A DNA stretch of 64,000 bases from Cubamyces lactineus (lineage: Eukaryota; Basidiomycota; Agaricomycetes; Polyporales; Polyporaceae), in contig JACDTU010000011.1 of the NCBI GenBank assembly GCA_022376465.1, forward strand, positions 248,001 through 312,000. Reading direction: 5' to 3'. Position 1 is the first letter of the stretch. Every line of letters starts with the position of its first letter. The notes beneath the pieces were generated by a model. That model was not told the origin of the DNA. It did no database searches and worked only from the letters and a program-made list of their open reading frames with translations. The position numbers and the translations under genes are program-made. Shown one piece after another: positions 23,348-34,001 of this stretch.

Positions 23348-25512
23348 ATGCACGCCGACGCCGACATGGGCCTCAGCCAACAACATCAACTCCTCCACTC
23401 CCCCGCCCGCCCCCTACCCTCATCCCTCCACCCCCTCCTCGCCCCGCCATCCCCTCCTTCAGCGGTGGCTGCGGTAGGAGGCGGAGGCGGAGACTACCCG
23501 AGCCTGGTCATCCGCAACGTACACCTCCCGTTCGACTCGGACGACCCCACCCTCGCCGACCCGCTCTACAACGTCTACTGCGTCGCCGGCCGCGTCGACC
23601 GCGTAGAGCTCGCGACCGCCAACGGCGGCGGCGGCAGCGGCCACGGGAGCCGACATTCCACCCCGGAGTACCAGGCGCGAGATCGACAGGGCGCGCATGC
23701 AGAGCTTGATGCCCAGGGCCGGGGAATCCTTCTTCCTGCGTACGTCCCCCCACCTCTCTTCCTTCCCCGCACCTTCCTGATTGACTCTCGCGTTGTCGCT
23801 TTCGGATCGCGCGTTCGCTGCCCCGCAACATAGTCTGTGCCATGCACACATCCATCTCGACAAGTGCTTCCTGCTCGATCAGTGCGACGAGCTCGTTACC
23901 GGGTACGTAATCCCTACGCTGTCGATGTGTCGTGTGCGAGCGCGTCGCGAGTTGTCGTGCCTAGTATGGGGGAGACGATGATCGACGGTTCTGTTGTTCG
24001 TGCACTGAGATGGTACGCCTGGGCTGGCATGACATCTCCGCACGCGCATAGTAACACGACACGACTGGCACACACAACTTGTACTGATATGATCGTGCGA
24101 CGATCGTCGTGGCCAGAAACTTCGCCGAAGCGCTGCGCGTCACCGCAAAGGCAAAAAGCGCGTTCCCCCACAACCCCGACGATCTCTACGAGCGGGGCCG
24201 CAGGCTGATCACCGAGTCCGTCGAGTGCGGCGTCACCGCCATGCGCGCCCACGTCGAGGTCGACGAGGCCGTCCACTTTGCCTGCGTCGACGCCGGCCTC
24301 CGCCTCCAACGCCATTTCCGGGACGTCTGCCACGTCCAGATCGCAGGTGAAGCCCCTTCTTTCGCTCCGTCCTTCTGTCGCCGTGGTTAATAGATATATA
24401 TACTCTTTTGCACACCGCGCAGTCTTCGCACAAGAGCCCCTCTTCGCGTCCGCCCTGGACGAGCGCCCGGGCCTCAACTACGTCCTCCTCCAGAGCGCCG
24501 TGCACCGGCCGGGCGTCGAGGCGGTCGGCTCCGCGCCGTACGTCGAGCCGACGATCGCGCACGCGCGGCGCAACATCGACTACGTGTTCGAGCTCGCGGC
24601 GGAGCGCGGCCTGCACGTCGACTTCCACCTCGACTACAACCTCGAGCCGGGCGCGGAGCCGCTCCTCTGGTACGTCCTCGACCAGCTCCGCGCGCGCATC
24701 GCGCACGGGCGGTGGCGCCCGGGCGCACACGTCTGCGTCGGGCACGCGACGCGCCTCACGCTGTTTGGGCAGGGGGAGTGGGCGCGCTTGAGGGAGGCGC
24801 TGTTGGAGGAGCGGCTGCCCGTCACGCTCGTCGGGCTCCCGCAGAGCGATCTGTATATGATGGGAAGGAACGGGGCGGGCGGGGACGCGCCGAGGGGGAC
24901 GCTGAACGTGCCGCGGCTGAAGGAGGAGCAGGGCATCCGGGTGGCGATGGCGGTGAACAACGTCGAGAACGCGTTTACGCCGCAGGGAGGGGTGGACCCG
25001 CTTGGGCTGTGCCCGTTGGGCGTGGCGGTGTTCCAGGCGGGGACGAAGAACGACTGTCGAGCGTTGTTGGTGAGTGCCCGCAAGCTTTACCAGCTCCTCA
25101 CTTGCGCGTGTACTCACTCTCCCGCCGGGCACCCCATCAGGAATCCGTCACGCTCACCGCCCGCCTCGCCATCTCCGGCGCCCCCAAAGGCTCATACGAC
25201 CCGCACCCGCACCCGCACTCGCACTCCCCCCACTCGCACTCCCCCCACTCGCACTCCCCCTACCCGCACCCCTCCCCCTCCCACACCCACTCCCCATTCC
25301 CATTCCAATCAATGACCCCCACTCCGGGCGCGCCCGCGGACTTTGTGCTGCTGCACGAGAACGACAGCATGCACGCGGCGGCGCTCCGCCCGTCCTTTGC
25401 GCGCACGACGGTCCGCCAGGGGCGCGTCGTCGCGTGCCGCGTCGCGCGCGCGTGGATCTTGCCCCAGCGCACGCCGTCGCCGAGCCCGTTGACGCCTGGG
25501 TCCGCGGCGTAG
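23348..25512 (+). CDS. Metal-dependent amidohydrolase, cytosine-deaminase-like, divergent
   Basis: Five exons, 569 aa (introns 23740-23833, 23903-24116, 24347-24422, 25070-25140). Amidohydrolase-superfamily TIM-barrel landmarks appear in order: LCHAHIHLDKCFLLDQCDE (His-X-His on strand 1), VECGVTAMRAHVEVDEAVH, then the strand-5 site GLHVDFHLDYNLEPG, the strand-6 site VCVGHATRLTLFG, then PQSDLYMMGR and AMAVNNVENAFTPQGGVDPL. CodA-type cytosine deaminases have HCDE at the strand-5 site and a catalytic Asp late in the barrel; here HLDYN and NNVENAF replace them, so the substrate is unclear. A His-Ser-Pro repeat encoded at about 25200-25290 interrupts the C-terminal beta region before DFVLLHENDSMHAAALRPS. 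The first 60 residues are Pro/Gly-rich and low complexity. Confidence 0.8.
25200..25275 (+). repeat. Imperfect CACTCGCACTCCCCC tandem repeat inside the amidohydrolase gene
   Basis: About three near-identical 15-mers flanked by cacccg/cactcg units. They code for His-Ser-His-Ser-Pro repeats in the last exon. Confidence 0.75.
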
Positions 25513-25580
25513 GGCGTAGGGCGTGCGGCGTGCGGCGTGCGGCGTGCGGCGTGCGGCGTGCGGCGTGCGGCGTGCGGCGT
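25507..25580 (+). repeat. GCGTGCG heptamer tandem array
   Basis: Around ten head-to-tail copies of a 7-mer (gcgtagg drifting to gcgtgcg), beginning at the amidohydrolase stop codon. Each unit is 7 nt, so copy-number change would alter frame if it reached into the CDS. Confidence 0.85.
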
Positions 25581-25726
25581 TGGTGTTGGGGGCGCGCGAT
25601 GTGGGGGTGTGGGGATGGAGGGGTTGGAGGGATGCGATGTCTGCCTGGGTGCCCCTAGTCTGGGGGCGTCGAGGCAGCGATGGACGGATGGATGGATACA
25701 TATATACGTTGGTAGCTTGGGTTAGT

Positions 25727-25800
25727 ACGATGACGACGACGACGACGATGATGATGATGACGAGCAGTAGCAGTAGTGGCAGCAGCAGCAGCAGTATACG
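25727..25800 (+). repeat. Trinucleotide microsatellites (gac, gat, agc)
   Basis: Short blocks of gac and gat units (25729-25762) followed by agc/agt units to 25797, in non-coding DNA. Confidence 0.8.
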
Positions 25801-25945
25801 TACAGTATCAGTAGAGTACTAATAGGTCGCATGCAAAAAGCGGCCGCGGCGGCATGCGCAGGTCAGAGTGGATGCGCTGACTTATTTGTATTATATTCAT
25901 GTTCTCTAGCGCGGTTGTCTCCCTTGTCTCCCTTGTCTCTCTTCT

Positions 25946-25950
<5 letters not shown>

Positions 25951-26015
<65 letters not shown>
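25951..26015 (+). repeat. Perfect CT dinucleotide microsatellite
   Basis: 65 nt of uninterrupted CT, extended to the left by imperfect ctctt units from about 25935. It lies between the amidohydrolase and the first oxygenase. Confidence 0.95.
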
Positions 26016-26018
<3 letters not shown>

Positions 26019-26442
26019 TGTTGGGTTTCTTCACGCATACGTACGCATGTACAGACAGGCCTTGGGTTGGATTTGTGTACGTGTACGGTCGCATAGTGAC
26101 ATTGCTGTCGATGTTTCGTTCTTCCTGGACATATCATGCTATCGCACACACTTGTCCGGATCTGCGTGGTGAAGCTGGTGCTGGATTGGGATGGCATACG
26201 ATATGCGACCTCCATGACGATGTGCATCTGTATGCATGTGGGTTCCACGCACCTGCTCTCGGATAGGCGTCAGTTCCGTGCAACCAAACAAGTATGCAAG
26301 ACACAGTACAGATTGGATGACATTGCGATAGACAGCATTGACGACGGAGGCGGAATACAAGCACAACAACAGCGAGGGGATGAATACATGGAGGCGATGG
26401 GAGCAATAGCAGGTGTACAAGGCAAGCCGGATAGCGTCGGGC

Positions 26443-28236
26443 CTACTTGTGGTACAGCGAAGCAAGGCGTTGGGTGATGTACTCTCCCGCCTGTGTCATA
26501 AGCCGGGCCCAGTCAGATACCATACCGGTAGGATTCCCCTGGACTTGGGGAGGAGGAAACGGAGGAAGGACGCACCGTGATGGGCTCGTACTTCTTCGGG
26601 TTTGTGTCCGAGTACGTCCCGGGGAGACAGTCTACCGTCAGGTCAAAGTCCTGCGCGACAAAACACGCAGTTTAGTAGGGTCAATATCATAATCGCCAGA
26701 CTGGACACGCACCGTAGAGCAAAACTACGTCACGGAAGATCGAACGGTATTCAGTGAGCGACATCCACTCCTGCAAAGTCATGATGCGCAGCATAGCGGA
26801 CTCACGTATGGGATCGAGTATCGGTCTGGAGTCATACCGTCCGTCATGCCGGGCGGCGCGCGTACGCGATGCAGGGCGCTGCGGATCTGGTCGTTGGACC
26901 CTGCAAGAACGGTCCGTCAGCATGAGTTGGATGCAACTCGGAACTGGCTAAAATCGACGAGTATGAAGTAGAGATTACATCTTTGCAGGAAGTCCCCGGC
27001 GTTGACCAGAACGGCACCAGGGACGGGCGGAACGCTCTAGTGGACGGGATCACAGGCGGATTAGAAGGACACAAGTGTGAGGTTGGGACAGTGAGGGATG
27101 GCGACGCTTACAATGAACTCGCCTGGACGGTCTGGGTTCTCGACCTCTAGACCGCCAACGTCGTCCTGGAAGAGCAGCGTGATGCTGCTAAAGTCGGAGT
27201 GCGCGCCGATCCGGGACATCTCCCCCTCGACGAGTTTCTGTGCTGGGACACTAGCACAGACGCAGCGTCAGCTACCAGGCTGGAAGTCGCAGGAGAGGTA
27301 AGCGAGGTGGACTCGGAGAGAGATACCTGGGGTAGTGCATGAGCCGCAGAGACTGGTCTCGTCCCGAGTGAGACTTCGCGAGGTAGTCTTCAGGAAGCCC
27401 CAGTGCGACGGCGATCGCCTTCAGGATGGAGATCTCGACCCCGTAGCATTTCTGCCAGGCCAAAGTCAGTTTCACAACATGATTTTGTGTTCTGGGGGCT
27501 CGAAAACGTGACGAACCCAGAAAAACTGCTGACACGCTTCGTTGAACCCCGGCAATACGCCCTCAGGGAGCCAGATGTTCTTGCCGAGGATGCTGTCGTC
27601 GTGGCCGCACGAGAAGTTCTCGATCACGTCGGGCTCCTTGTGTCGTATTTCGGCGACCTCCTCCGAGTCGTTGCTCTGCGTGAACTTCTCGATGCCTGGA
27701 GGAACGTAGCCTATACATTCGTCAGCACATCCTATTACCATCTGAGAGGCCCGATCCTCAACATACCGCGGTTGATGTGAGGCACGCCCGGATGTGGCGC
27801 GAGCATCTTCACCTCCTTCGGCTGTGCAAAGAACTTCTTTGACTGTCGCAGGATGAGTGATACATTGTGAACGTCAAGTTCACGCCGATGGAAGTGCGCC
27901 ACTGACCCACTCGAACATCTCATCGACTTGCTCAGTAGGCAAGCCGAAGTTCTTCAGGTAGACAAAGCCCCAGCGTTTGAACGACTCGATAACAGCTTTG
28001 GCAACCTCGTCTTTTGCCGTACCGTCGAGGAAGCCGGAGAAGTCGATAATCGGGACACCAGCAGCCTCTCCCAGCACGACCTTGCGCTCCGCTAATGGAG
28101 GCACAGGTACTTGCGTGGCGGCTTCATTCGCAGATGCCGGTTGTGGCGTTCCAGGCCTGCTGCTACTGGCTGTCTTCCGCCGCAAAGACAATGATCGGCG
28201 GAAGGGCGCAGGAAGGCTTCGAAGGATGGACAACAT
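26443..28236 (-). CDS. 2-oxoglutarate/Fe(II) dioxygenase, isopenicillin-N-synthase-like (copy 1)
   Basis: Ten exons. The protein opens with an Arg/Ser-rich extension (MLSILRSLPAPFRRSLSLRR) that could target mitochondria. The non-haem dioxygenase N-domain follows (VPIIDFSGFLDG, KRWGFVYLKNFGLP). The catalytic core has RIGAHSDFSSITLLFQDDVG (His-X-Asp) and ALHRVRAP (distal His) as iron ligands, and RYSIPYF, whose Arg and Ser bind 2-oxoglutarate. Exon 8 is a 12-nt microexon, 26713-26724, coding FCST. The last exon reads AGEYITQRLASLYHK and stops at 26443. The neighbouring copy 2 has the same exon pattern, so this is a tandem duplicate. Substrate unknown; such enzymes hydroxylate or desaturate small molecules. 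Confidence 0.88.
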
Positions 28237-29261
28237 GATGCTGCACTAACTTCAAAGTTACTGGCACTGAGTCGCGTTCTTGTCCAACGTCAGCCGGGGA
28301 TCCGGGAAACGGCGGATTTGGCGGGGGGCGATGATGATGAGAGACGGCCATCTGAGCGGGTTGATGACGGTCTTATAGGCATGGAAGGAGGAGATGATCA
28401 ATTGCTGCAAATAGGAGCCCACGTAAGAAGTCTTACCGTGTGAACACGCCTTGGCCTTCTCCGCGGCACTGACAGAGAGTGCATACGGCTACTGTGTGCC
28501 TGGAGGAGCACCATAGGCCGATGGGCATGAGATGTGATTCTTGTGTGGGCGCTGCGCTAGACGAGGTACGGTTAGCAGACAATTATGTTTCTCGTGCCTT
28601 CTCTCGGCCTTTTGATCAGCGCTCATGACCAGGTCCAATATCTCCGTACCCATTGGGGGCGATAAGCTTGTTCTCGGAGGTAGAGCTGAACGTGTAGCAT
28701 CGAAGAATGAATCAAGCAGCGCACGAGGCGCATACAGTGGAGACACTCGGGATCCCGCGATGCATCCTCCGAGTCGGGCTTTGCGGATTATCTGTGAAAC
28801 ACGCTGCTTCACGTACCTGGTAAACCGAACTGATGTAGCCGCGTGGACCCAAGCAACCCACAGGATTGCGGTGGGACGTCACAAGAACAATCGAAGGGTT
28901 TCGAGTTGGGCGAACGGTTAGCTCATCCATCCCGGTCTGATAGATCACCGGAGGGAACGGGATCGAGGATGAACACACTCAGATTATAGACCTTAGTCTG
29001 ACTGTAGTCCTGGAGTTATTAGTTACTGAGCAAAGCGCGGCCCGACGGGGCAACAGCGCACTAGAGCCTATCGCTGGGAAGTGTGGGCAGCTTATAGTGA
29101 ATGTGAGTCGTTCACTAGCTAAACGCGTTACGGCTGATGCGGCCGCTGACGTTGGAACACGAGTGTGGCCACAACTGAAATGCGTCTCTTCGTCATCGGC
29201 GTACTCACCGATCACCCTCATAATATACAGGACGGAGGCTGGCCATTCCGAGGCGATTCTA
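28237..29261. other. Spacer between the two dioxygenase copies
   Basis: About 1 kb with only short ORFs, none sharing dioxygenase motifs. It serves as the upstream region of copy 1 and the 3' flank of copy 2. Confidence 0.5.
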
Positions 29262-30817
29262 TTAGTAGGTAGCAGCCAGGCGCTGCAAAACATAATCCCC
29301 TGCCTGTGGTTCACGTCAGCCAGTATCTTATGCACGAGCAATATTGGCGTAGCAAGGAGGCACATACAGTGATCGGCTCATATTTCGGAGGGTTCTCTTC
29401 GGAATACGTGCCAGGGAGGCATTGGACGACAGCCCAATCCTCCTGAAGAGGTTCATCAGCATTCTTCGATGTCCTGTATTCGTAGGGCATTGTCCCACTC
29501 ACCGGCGCGCAGAACTAAGTGATATCCTTGTGAGTACGTGTATCCGACGCATATAGCCGCATGGGACGCTCACGTATGGGATAGAGTAGCGTTCCGGCGT
29601 CATTCCGTCGACAGTCTTCACGTGGGGAGGGGCTCGTACGCGATGGATCGTGCTTCGGATGGTGTCGTTAGACCCTAATAGGCGCAAGATGAGATAGTTC
29701 GGTATGTCATTAACATCGTGGAATCATCATTCGGTACTTACATCGCATCATCAAGTCTCCTGCATTAACTATCAATGCGCCTTCAATAGGAGGGGCGCTC
29801 TGTCGTGCGTCGCGTCAGCGTGAAGGCATAGTCGCTAAGCACGTAAACCGACAATGAAATGTCCTGGGCGAGTCGGATCTTCGATCTCAAGACCACCGAC
29901 GTCGTCTTGCAATAGCAAGGTAATCGTGCCGAAGTCGGAGTGTGCATCGATCCTCGATATCTTGTTGTCTGCAAGCTCCTTTGCTGGAACGCTGAAACAT
30001 CAAACAAGGTCGATGAAAACATCCACGAACATCGTGAACTCAACGTGCAGACCTTGGGTAATGCAGTAACCTTAACTGATTGTCGCGGGCTGTGTGGGTC
30101 TTCACTAGAACGTCTGGCGATAGACCTAACCCCATCGACAACGCATGCAGGACGTCGAGCTCGGTTTCATGACATGTCTACACAGCGTTGAGATCAGATC
30201 CACCAGGACGTTTGATGCTATGTCATCCCAGCACTCACCCAGAAAAAGTCCAGACATGCCTCTTTGAACCCAGGCAGGATGTGATCGTCGGGGAGCCAGA
30301 TGTTGGGCATAGACACATTCTCCTCCCAGCCACATTCAAAACTCTCCTTGACGTCAGGTACGTTGGTGCGTATGTTCTTCAGGTCCTCCTCGTCATAGAC
30401 GTGCTGCGTGACCTTTTCTACCCCCGGCGCGGAGTAGCCTGTCAGAAGTGTCAGTATGCGACCTTTGTATGTCATAGATATCGACGAACCTCGGTGATGA
30501 GTGCCAGATGGCGGATGAGGGGCGAGTAATTTGGTCTCTATCGGCAGAGCGAAGAAGCGCTTCGACTACGACCAATCACTACGTGAGTTCCTGAGTAGGG
30601 ACTCGTGCGGTTGTACTCGAGAGCGTACCCATTGAAACATGTTCTTGATCTTCTCAGCAGGAATACCGTGGTTTACTAGATACACAAATCCCGTCTTCTT
30701 GAACGAATCGAGCATAGCGGTAGCAACCGCTTGCTTCTTGACCTCAGAGCCATTCAGAAACACGCCAAAGTCAAGCACAGCGATTCCATCAATATTGCCG
30801 AGGTGGGTCGAAGCCAT
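29262..30817 (-). CDS. 2-oxoglutarate/Fe(II) dioxygenase, isopenicillin-N-synthase-like (copy 2)
   Basis: Tandem paralog of the gene at 26443-28236 with matching exon order. Start ATG 30817 (MASTHLGNIDGIAVLDFGVF), without the basic N-terminal extension of copy 1, so cytosolic location is more likely. Catalytic features are intact: RIDAHSDFGTITLLLQDDVG, TIHRVRAPP and RYSIPYF. The exon at about 30109-30180 (TELDVLHALSMGLGLSPDVL) was recovered from splice signals. A 12-nt microexon at 29503-29514 codes FCAP, as in copy 1. The donor after GHFI is GTCGGT, a weak site. The last exon (AGDYVLQRLAATY) is about twelve codons shorter than in copy 1. Substrate unknown. Confidence 0.85.
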
Positions 30818-30905
30818 ACCAGCAGATGAAGATCGTGGCCGCTCGAGATGGACGTCCGGAGCTCTCTAGTCTCGCTGAGGCCTGAGACTCGGAAGCCCTA
30901 TGAAC

Positions 30906-30914
30906 CATATATAA
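30906..30914 (-). promoter_or_regulatory. TATA box of dioxygenase copy 2
   Basis: ATTATATAT on the minus strand, about 90 nt upstream of the ATG at 30817. Confidence 0.4.
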
Positions 30915-31000
30915 TCCAAACACATGCGCGTTTCACTGGCCGTAGGTTCTCAGCTGCACTGTATGACATAAGGGCATTCCCGTCAATGCTCGCCGTGTGT

Positions 31001-31320
31001 CTATGTTTTCAAGGTCTCCCTGCAGTCTAGAGAGGCTGGACGTACCGTATCATTCAAATTGTGCGTGTTGTGCCACCCGCATAACTTGAAGTGCTGTGGA
31101 GGTGGCGGTTGAACAGCGGGAATTGCCATATTGGGGACATAGGGAAGACGGTCCGGGATGCCTGATCGGGTGCTGGGCGGCGAATGTGGGATGATCTGTA
31201 ACGAGCGCCGTTCACTCTCGACTTGCACCACGATCACTCACGTACGTACACCCGGCGGAGCGCGTCCAAACCGCCGTTGGCAAGCTCATGCGGCCGCCAT
31301 TCTAATGGTCCCATGTGAAA
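31001..31320 (-). CDS. Possible small gene, two exons, unknown
   Basis: A start near 31320 (MFHMGPLEWRPHELANGG), a donor GTACGT after ALRRVY and an acceptor TTACAG join in phase to IIPHSPPSTRSGIPDRLPY and a tail with HFKLCGWHNTHNLNDT, ending at 31001. The sequence is protein-like but matches nothing I know. It lies between the divergent dioxygenase copy 2 and the hydrolase, so it could also be an extra 5' exon set or a gene remnant. Confidence 0.3.
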
Positions 31321-31453
31321 CATAGACAGGTGGGCCAGTAGCGTCTCAGGTTCTCAGCCATGAGCGGCGTGTTAGACGCGTTCCACAACCCTGAGCGACT
31401 TAAGTATAGGTTGCGGCTCACTCCTCGTCCAGCGCTCCCCAAGTTGGCCCCTC

Positions 31454-32832
31454 ATGCGCTGCAATACGACGACTGTGATACGCAAATACCCTTCGGAATA
31501 TTCGCCGGAGGGGTTGTACTTCGTGGCAAAGCGCTATGTACCCCACAGCTCTGCTGAACGAGGATTGACGCTCTTGTTCTTCCACTGCACCGGCTCGCGT
31601 AAGTTCCCGTCAGTCCAACTACGACTCTGGTGACTAAACATAAATCATATGTTGCAGACAAGGAAGTGTGGGAACCCGTCATACAATCTGTCTTTGATCG
31701 TACTGAGAAGACGCCGAATCCCGCGACAGCCATACGAGAGGCTTGGACTTTCGATTGGCAAAGCCATGGCGAAGCAGGGCGTTTGAACCGGGATTTTCTG
31801 ACACGTCTAAAAGATGTGCACGTCCGTCAGTATTGTGGTATCTTCATGTCGATCAACCTTCGACTAAATGGTTCACAGTGGCGACGGAGCTCGTGAACGG
31901 CGTCAAACGCTTCGTGGCAACAGAGCACCCCTTTGACAGCCACATTCTCATTGGCATAGGACATTCCAGCGGCGTCACCTCTCTGTACGAAATTTGTACT
32001 CCGGTCTGGACAAGTGTGGATGGCTCACTAGTCCTCTCAAGGTTGCTGACGACCATCAACGACTCTCTGCCTGCGGTCCCTTACAAGGCCCTCATCGTCA
32101 TGGAACCCTCTGCGCTCACTCGTGAGGTAGTCAGAAGAACCGGGATGGATATGTATGTCAGGATGCGCACCCTGAAGGTAGCGATCCAGAAGCGTTGCGA
32201 CAACTGGTCCACGCGGGAAGAGGCCAAAGCATTCTTCAGAAAGCGGATGCCATGGAAGGCGTGGGATCAACGAGCATTGGATCTGTTCGTAGTACGTCAT
32301 TTCCCTACCATTTGGACACAATCATTTACGCGCAATCTATTAACGTCCGTTGTATCAATAGGAGCATGGTCTCGTTCAGCTCCCTGTTCAGAACAAGGAC
32401 GGCACGACTACTTCTCGCGTTTTCCTGGCCTGTTTGCCGTATCAAGAAGGTGCAGCGTACTATGGGCATGGCGATATTCATCACGTTGCCGCCGAGAGAC
32501 TGCAGACGTTGGACCCCAGCATTCCTGTCCACTTCATGTTCTCAGCACGGGAAGAAGTCATGTAAGCGCCCTAAATATCCGATAATGAAGCGAGTATGTT
32601 GACGCATTACAACGTCAGCCCGAAGTATGTTCGTGACTCGTTGCTCGCGTTGCGCCACGTTGCGTCGCTACAGTTTATACCGAACTCAGGGCATCTGGTG
32701 AGTCTCATGATATTCATTGTGTTCGCCAGACTTCTGACCCTGCTATAGGTGGTTCAGGAGAAACCGGATGAGGTTTCTTCCGCAATTATACGGGTACTCG
32801 AAGGCCAGCCGGGAATTCGTGCGAATCTGTGA
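31454..32832 (+). CDS. Alpha/beta hydrolase, AKT2/LPX1-like fungal family
   Basis: Six exons, 373 aa (introns 31599-31657, 31835-31878, 32292-32361, 32562-32594, 32698-32748). The ATG at 31454 was chosen because it opens the frame with RKYPSEYSPEGLYFVAKRY; an upstream ATG at 31360 is in another frame. Seen: LTLLFFHCTGSHKEVWEP (oxyanion-side loop), EAWTFDWQSHGEAGRLNRD, the nucleophile elbow LIGIGHSSG (Gly-His-Ser-Ser-Gly), IPVHFMFSAREE (acid region) and LQFIPNSGHLVVQE (catalytic His). Members act in host-selective toxin pathways of plant pathogens or as peroxisomal lipases; the role here is undetermined. There is no obvious C-terminal SKL. The 33-nt fourth intron with a GAG acceptor is suspiciously short. 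Confidence 0.82.
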
Positions 32833-32959
32833 CAAGAATGTAGATACGCATCTGGGCACACTCGTTCATTCGCTCTATTCACATCGGATATCCGGAAACC
32901 TATCAGCACAGCGCCACTCGCTCCAGAGGCACACTGGACAAACAGTCGAAGCCGTGCAC

Positions 32960-33957
32960 CTAAACGTTCGCCATCGCTAGTTGCGTCTCGAGCACCTTCG
33001 CAACCTTCTCACGCGCCAACATCCTCGCATGCCATCTGAACGGCTCGGTGAGTGATAAGCCAAAATGAAGAGACGACGGCACTCGCTTGTAGGTCGATGG
33101 GAAATCCTTGGCTAGATCGAAACCAGGGTAGTCCTTGAGCAGGAACCTCGTCGCGGACACGTTCCACCTATCAAAGGCATGAGGAAGGCCAGAAACAAGC
33201 CACGTTTCCGGATAACATGGAGACAGACGTACACGACGAAGCCAAGGTCTGCGATCGTGCATTTGTCGCCAACCAGCCAGTCTCTTTTCGAGAGGACCCC
33301 ATCAAGCACACCGAGGACCCGCAGAACCTCTTTCTGGTACCGCTCGATGGCACTCGGAATGTGCTCGTGGTGGTACCGCAAGAAGTGTGCCGCCTGTCCG
33401 AAGTAAGGTCTGGACCAATCCAGCGTGAGGTAAATGTGGTCAGCGATACACTGTTGTCGTAGCATCGCCCAATTCACCCACCCTTGACCCGACGCCTGGA
33501 AGAAGAGCCACTGCAGTTGCTGCATACGCCCTTCGAAGTCCTTGACTGAGAACTTGCCCTCTGGATCATACTTCTCAACGAGATACACGAGGATCGCGTC
33601 CGACTCCCTAAGGTGTACTCATATGCGCGTTAGCGTTCAGGGCTCACGGTCGCAAGGTCCAGACGTACCAGATAGCGAAGTCGCCATTTCCGTGGTCGAC
33701 CAGCGTCGGGATGCGCCCGTTCGGGTTGTACTTCAGGTGTTCCGGGCTATGGTGCTCGTCTTTCGTGAAGTCAAAGTAGATCGTCCGGTAGCTGAGGTCA
33801 AGCTCCTCCAGGACCATAGCGACCTTCCTGCGATAGGAAGGAGGTGTCATACGCTCAGCGTTCGGCAGGGGTTAGGCCGCGCAACGCAGTGCTGCACATA
33901 CCATCCATTTGGACCCCTGACGGTACTGTAGAGCGTAAAGTGATGGTCGGCGGACAT
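32960..33957 (-). CDS. Glutathione S-transferase, Ure2-like
   Basis: Four exons, 265 aa (introns 33828-33901, 33608-33668, 33168-33232). The N-terminal thioredoxin-like domain reads HHFTLYSTVRGPNGWKVAMV then LEELDLSYRTIYFDFTKDEH, with NPNGRIPTLVDH (cis-Pro) and ESDAILVYLVEKYD (the Glu-Ser pair that holds glutathione). The C-terminal helical domain has FEGRMQQLQWLFFQASGQG and KCTIADLGFVVY. These are features of fungal Ure2p-type GSTs, which conjugate or reduce small electrophiles in the cytosol. It is adjacent to the hydrolase, convergent, with 127 bp between stops. A TTATAA motif at 33996-34001 is a candidate promoter element. Confidence 0.88.
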
Positions 33958-33995
33958 GGTGATCGATGCGAATTGCCCAGCACCGTGGAGTGTGG

Positions 33996-34001
33996 TTATA
34001 A
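33996..34001 (-). promoter_or_regulatory. TATA-like element upstream of the GST
   Basis: TTATAA about 40 nt upstream of the ATG at 33957. Weak, sequence only. Confidence 0.3.

Noticed and set aside
24233..25132. 299-codon minus-strand ORF opposite the amidohydrolase
   Set aside because: Antisense shadow of a GC-rich coding exon; Arg/His-rich with no family motif.
28597..28670. U2 snRNA-like 5' end (ctctcggccttttgatcagc)
   Set aside because: Only about 14 nt match the U2 start; the GTAGTA branch-point pairing site and Sm site are missing downstream, so no RNA gene is called.
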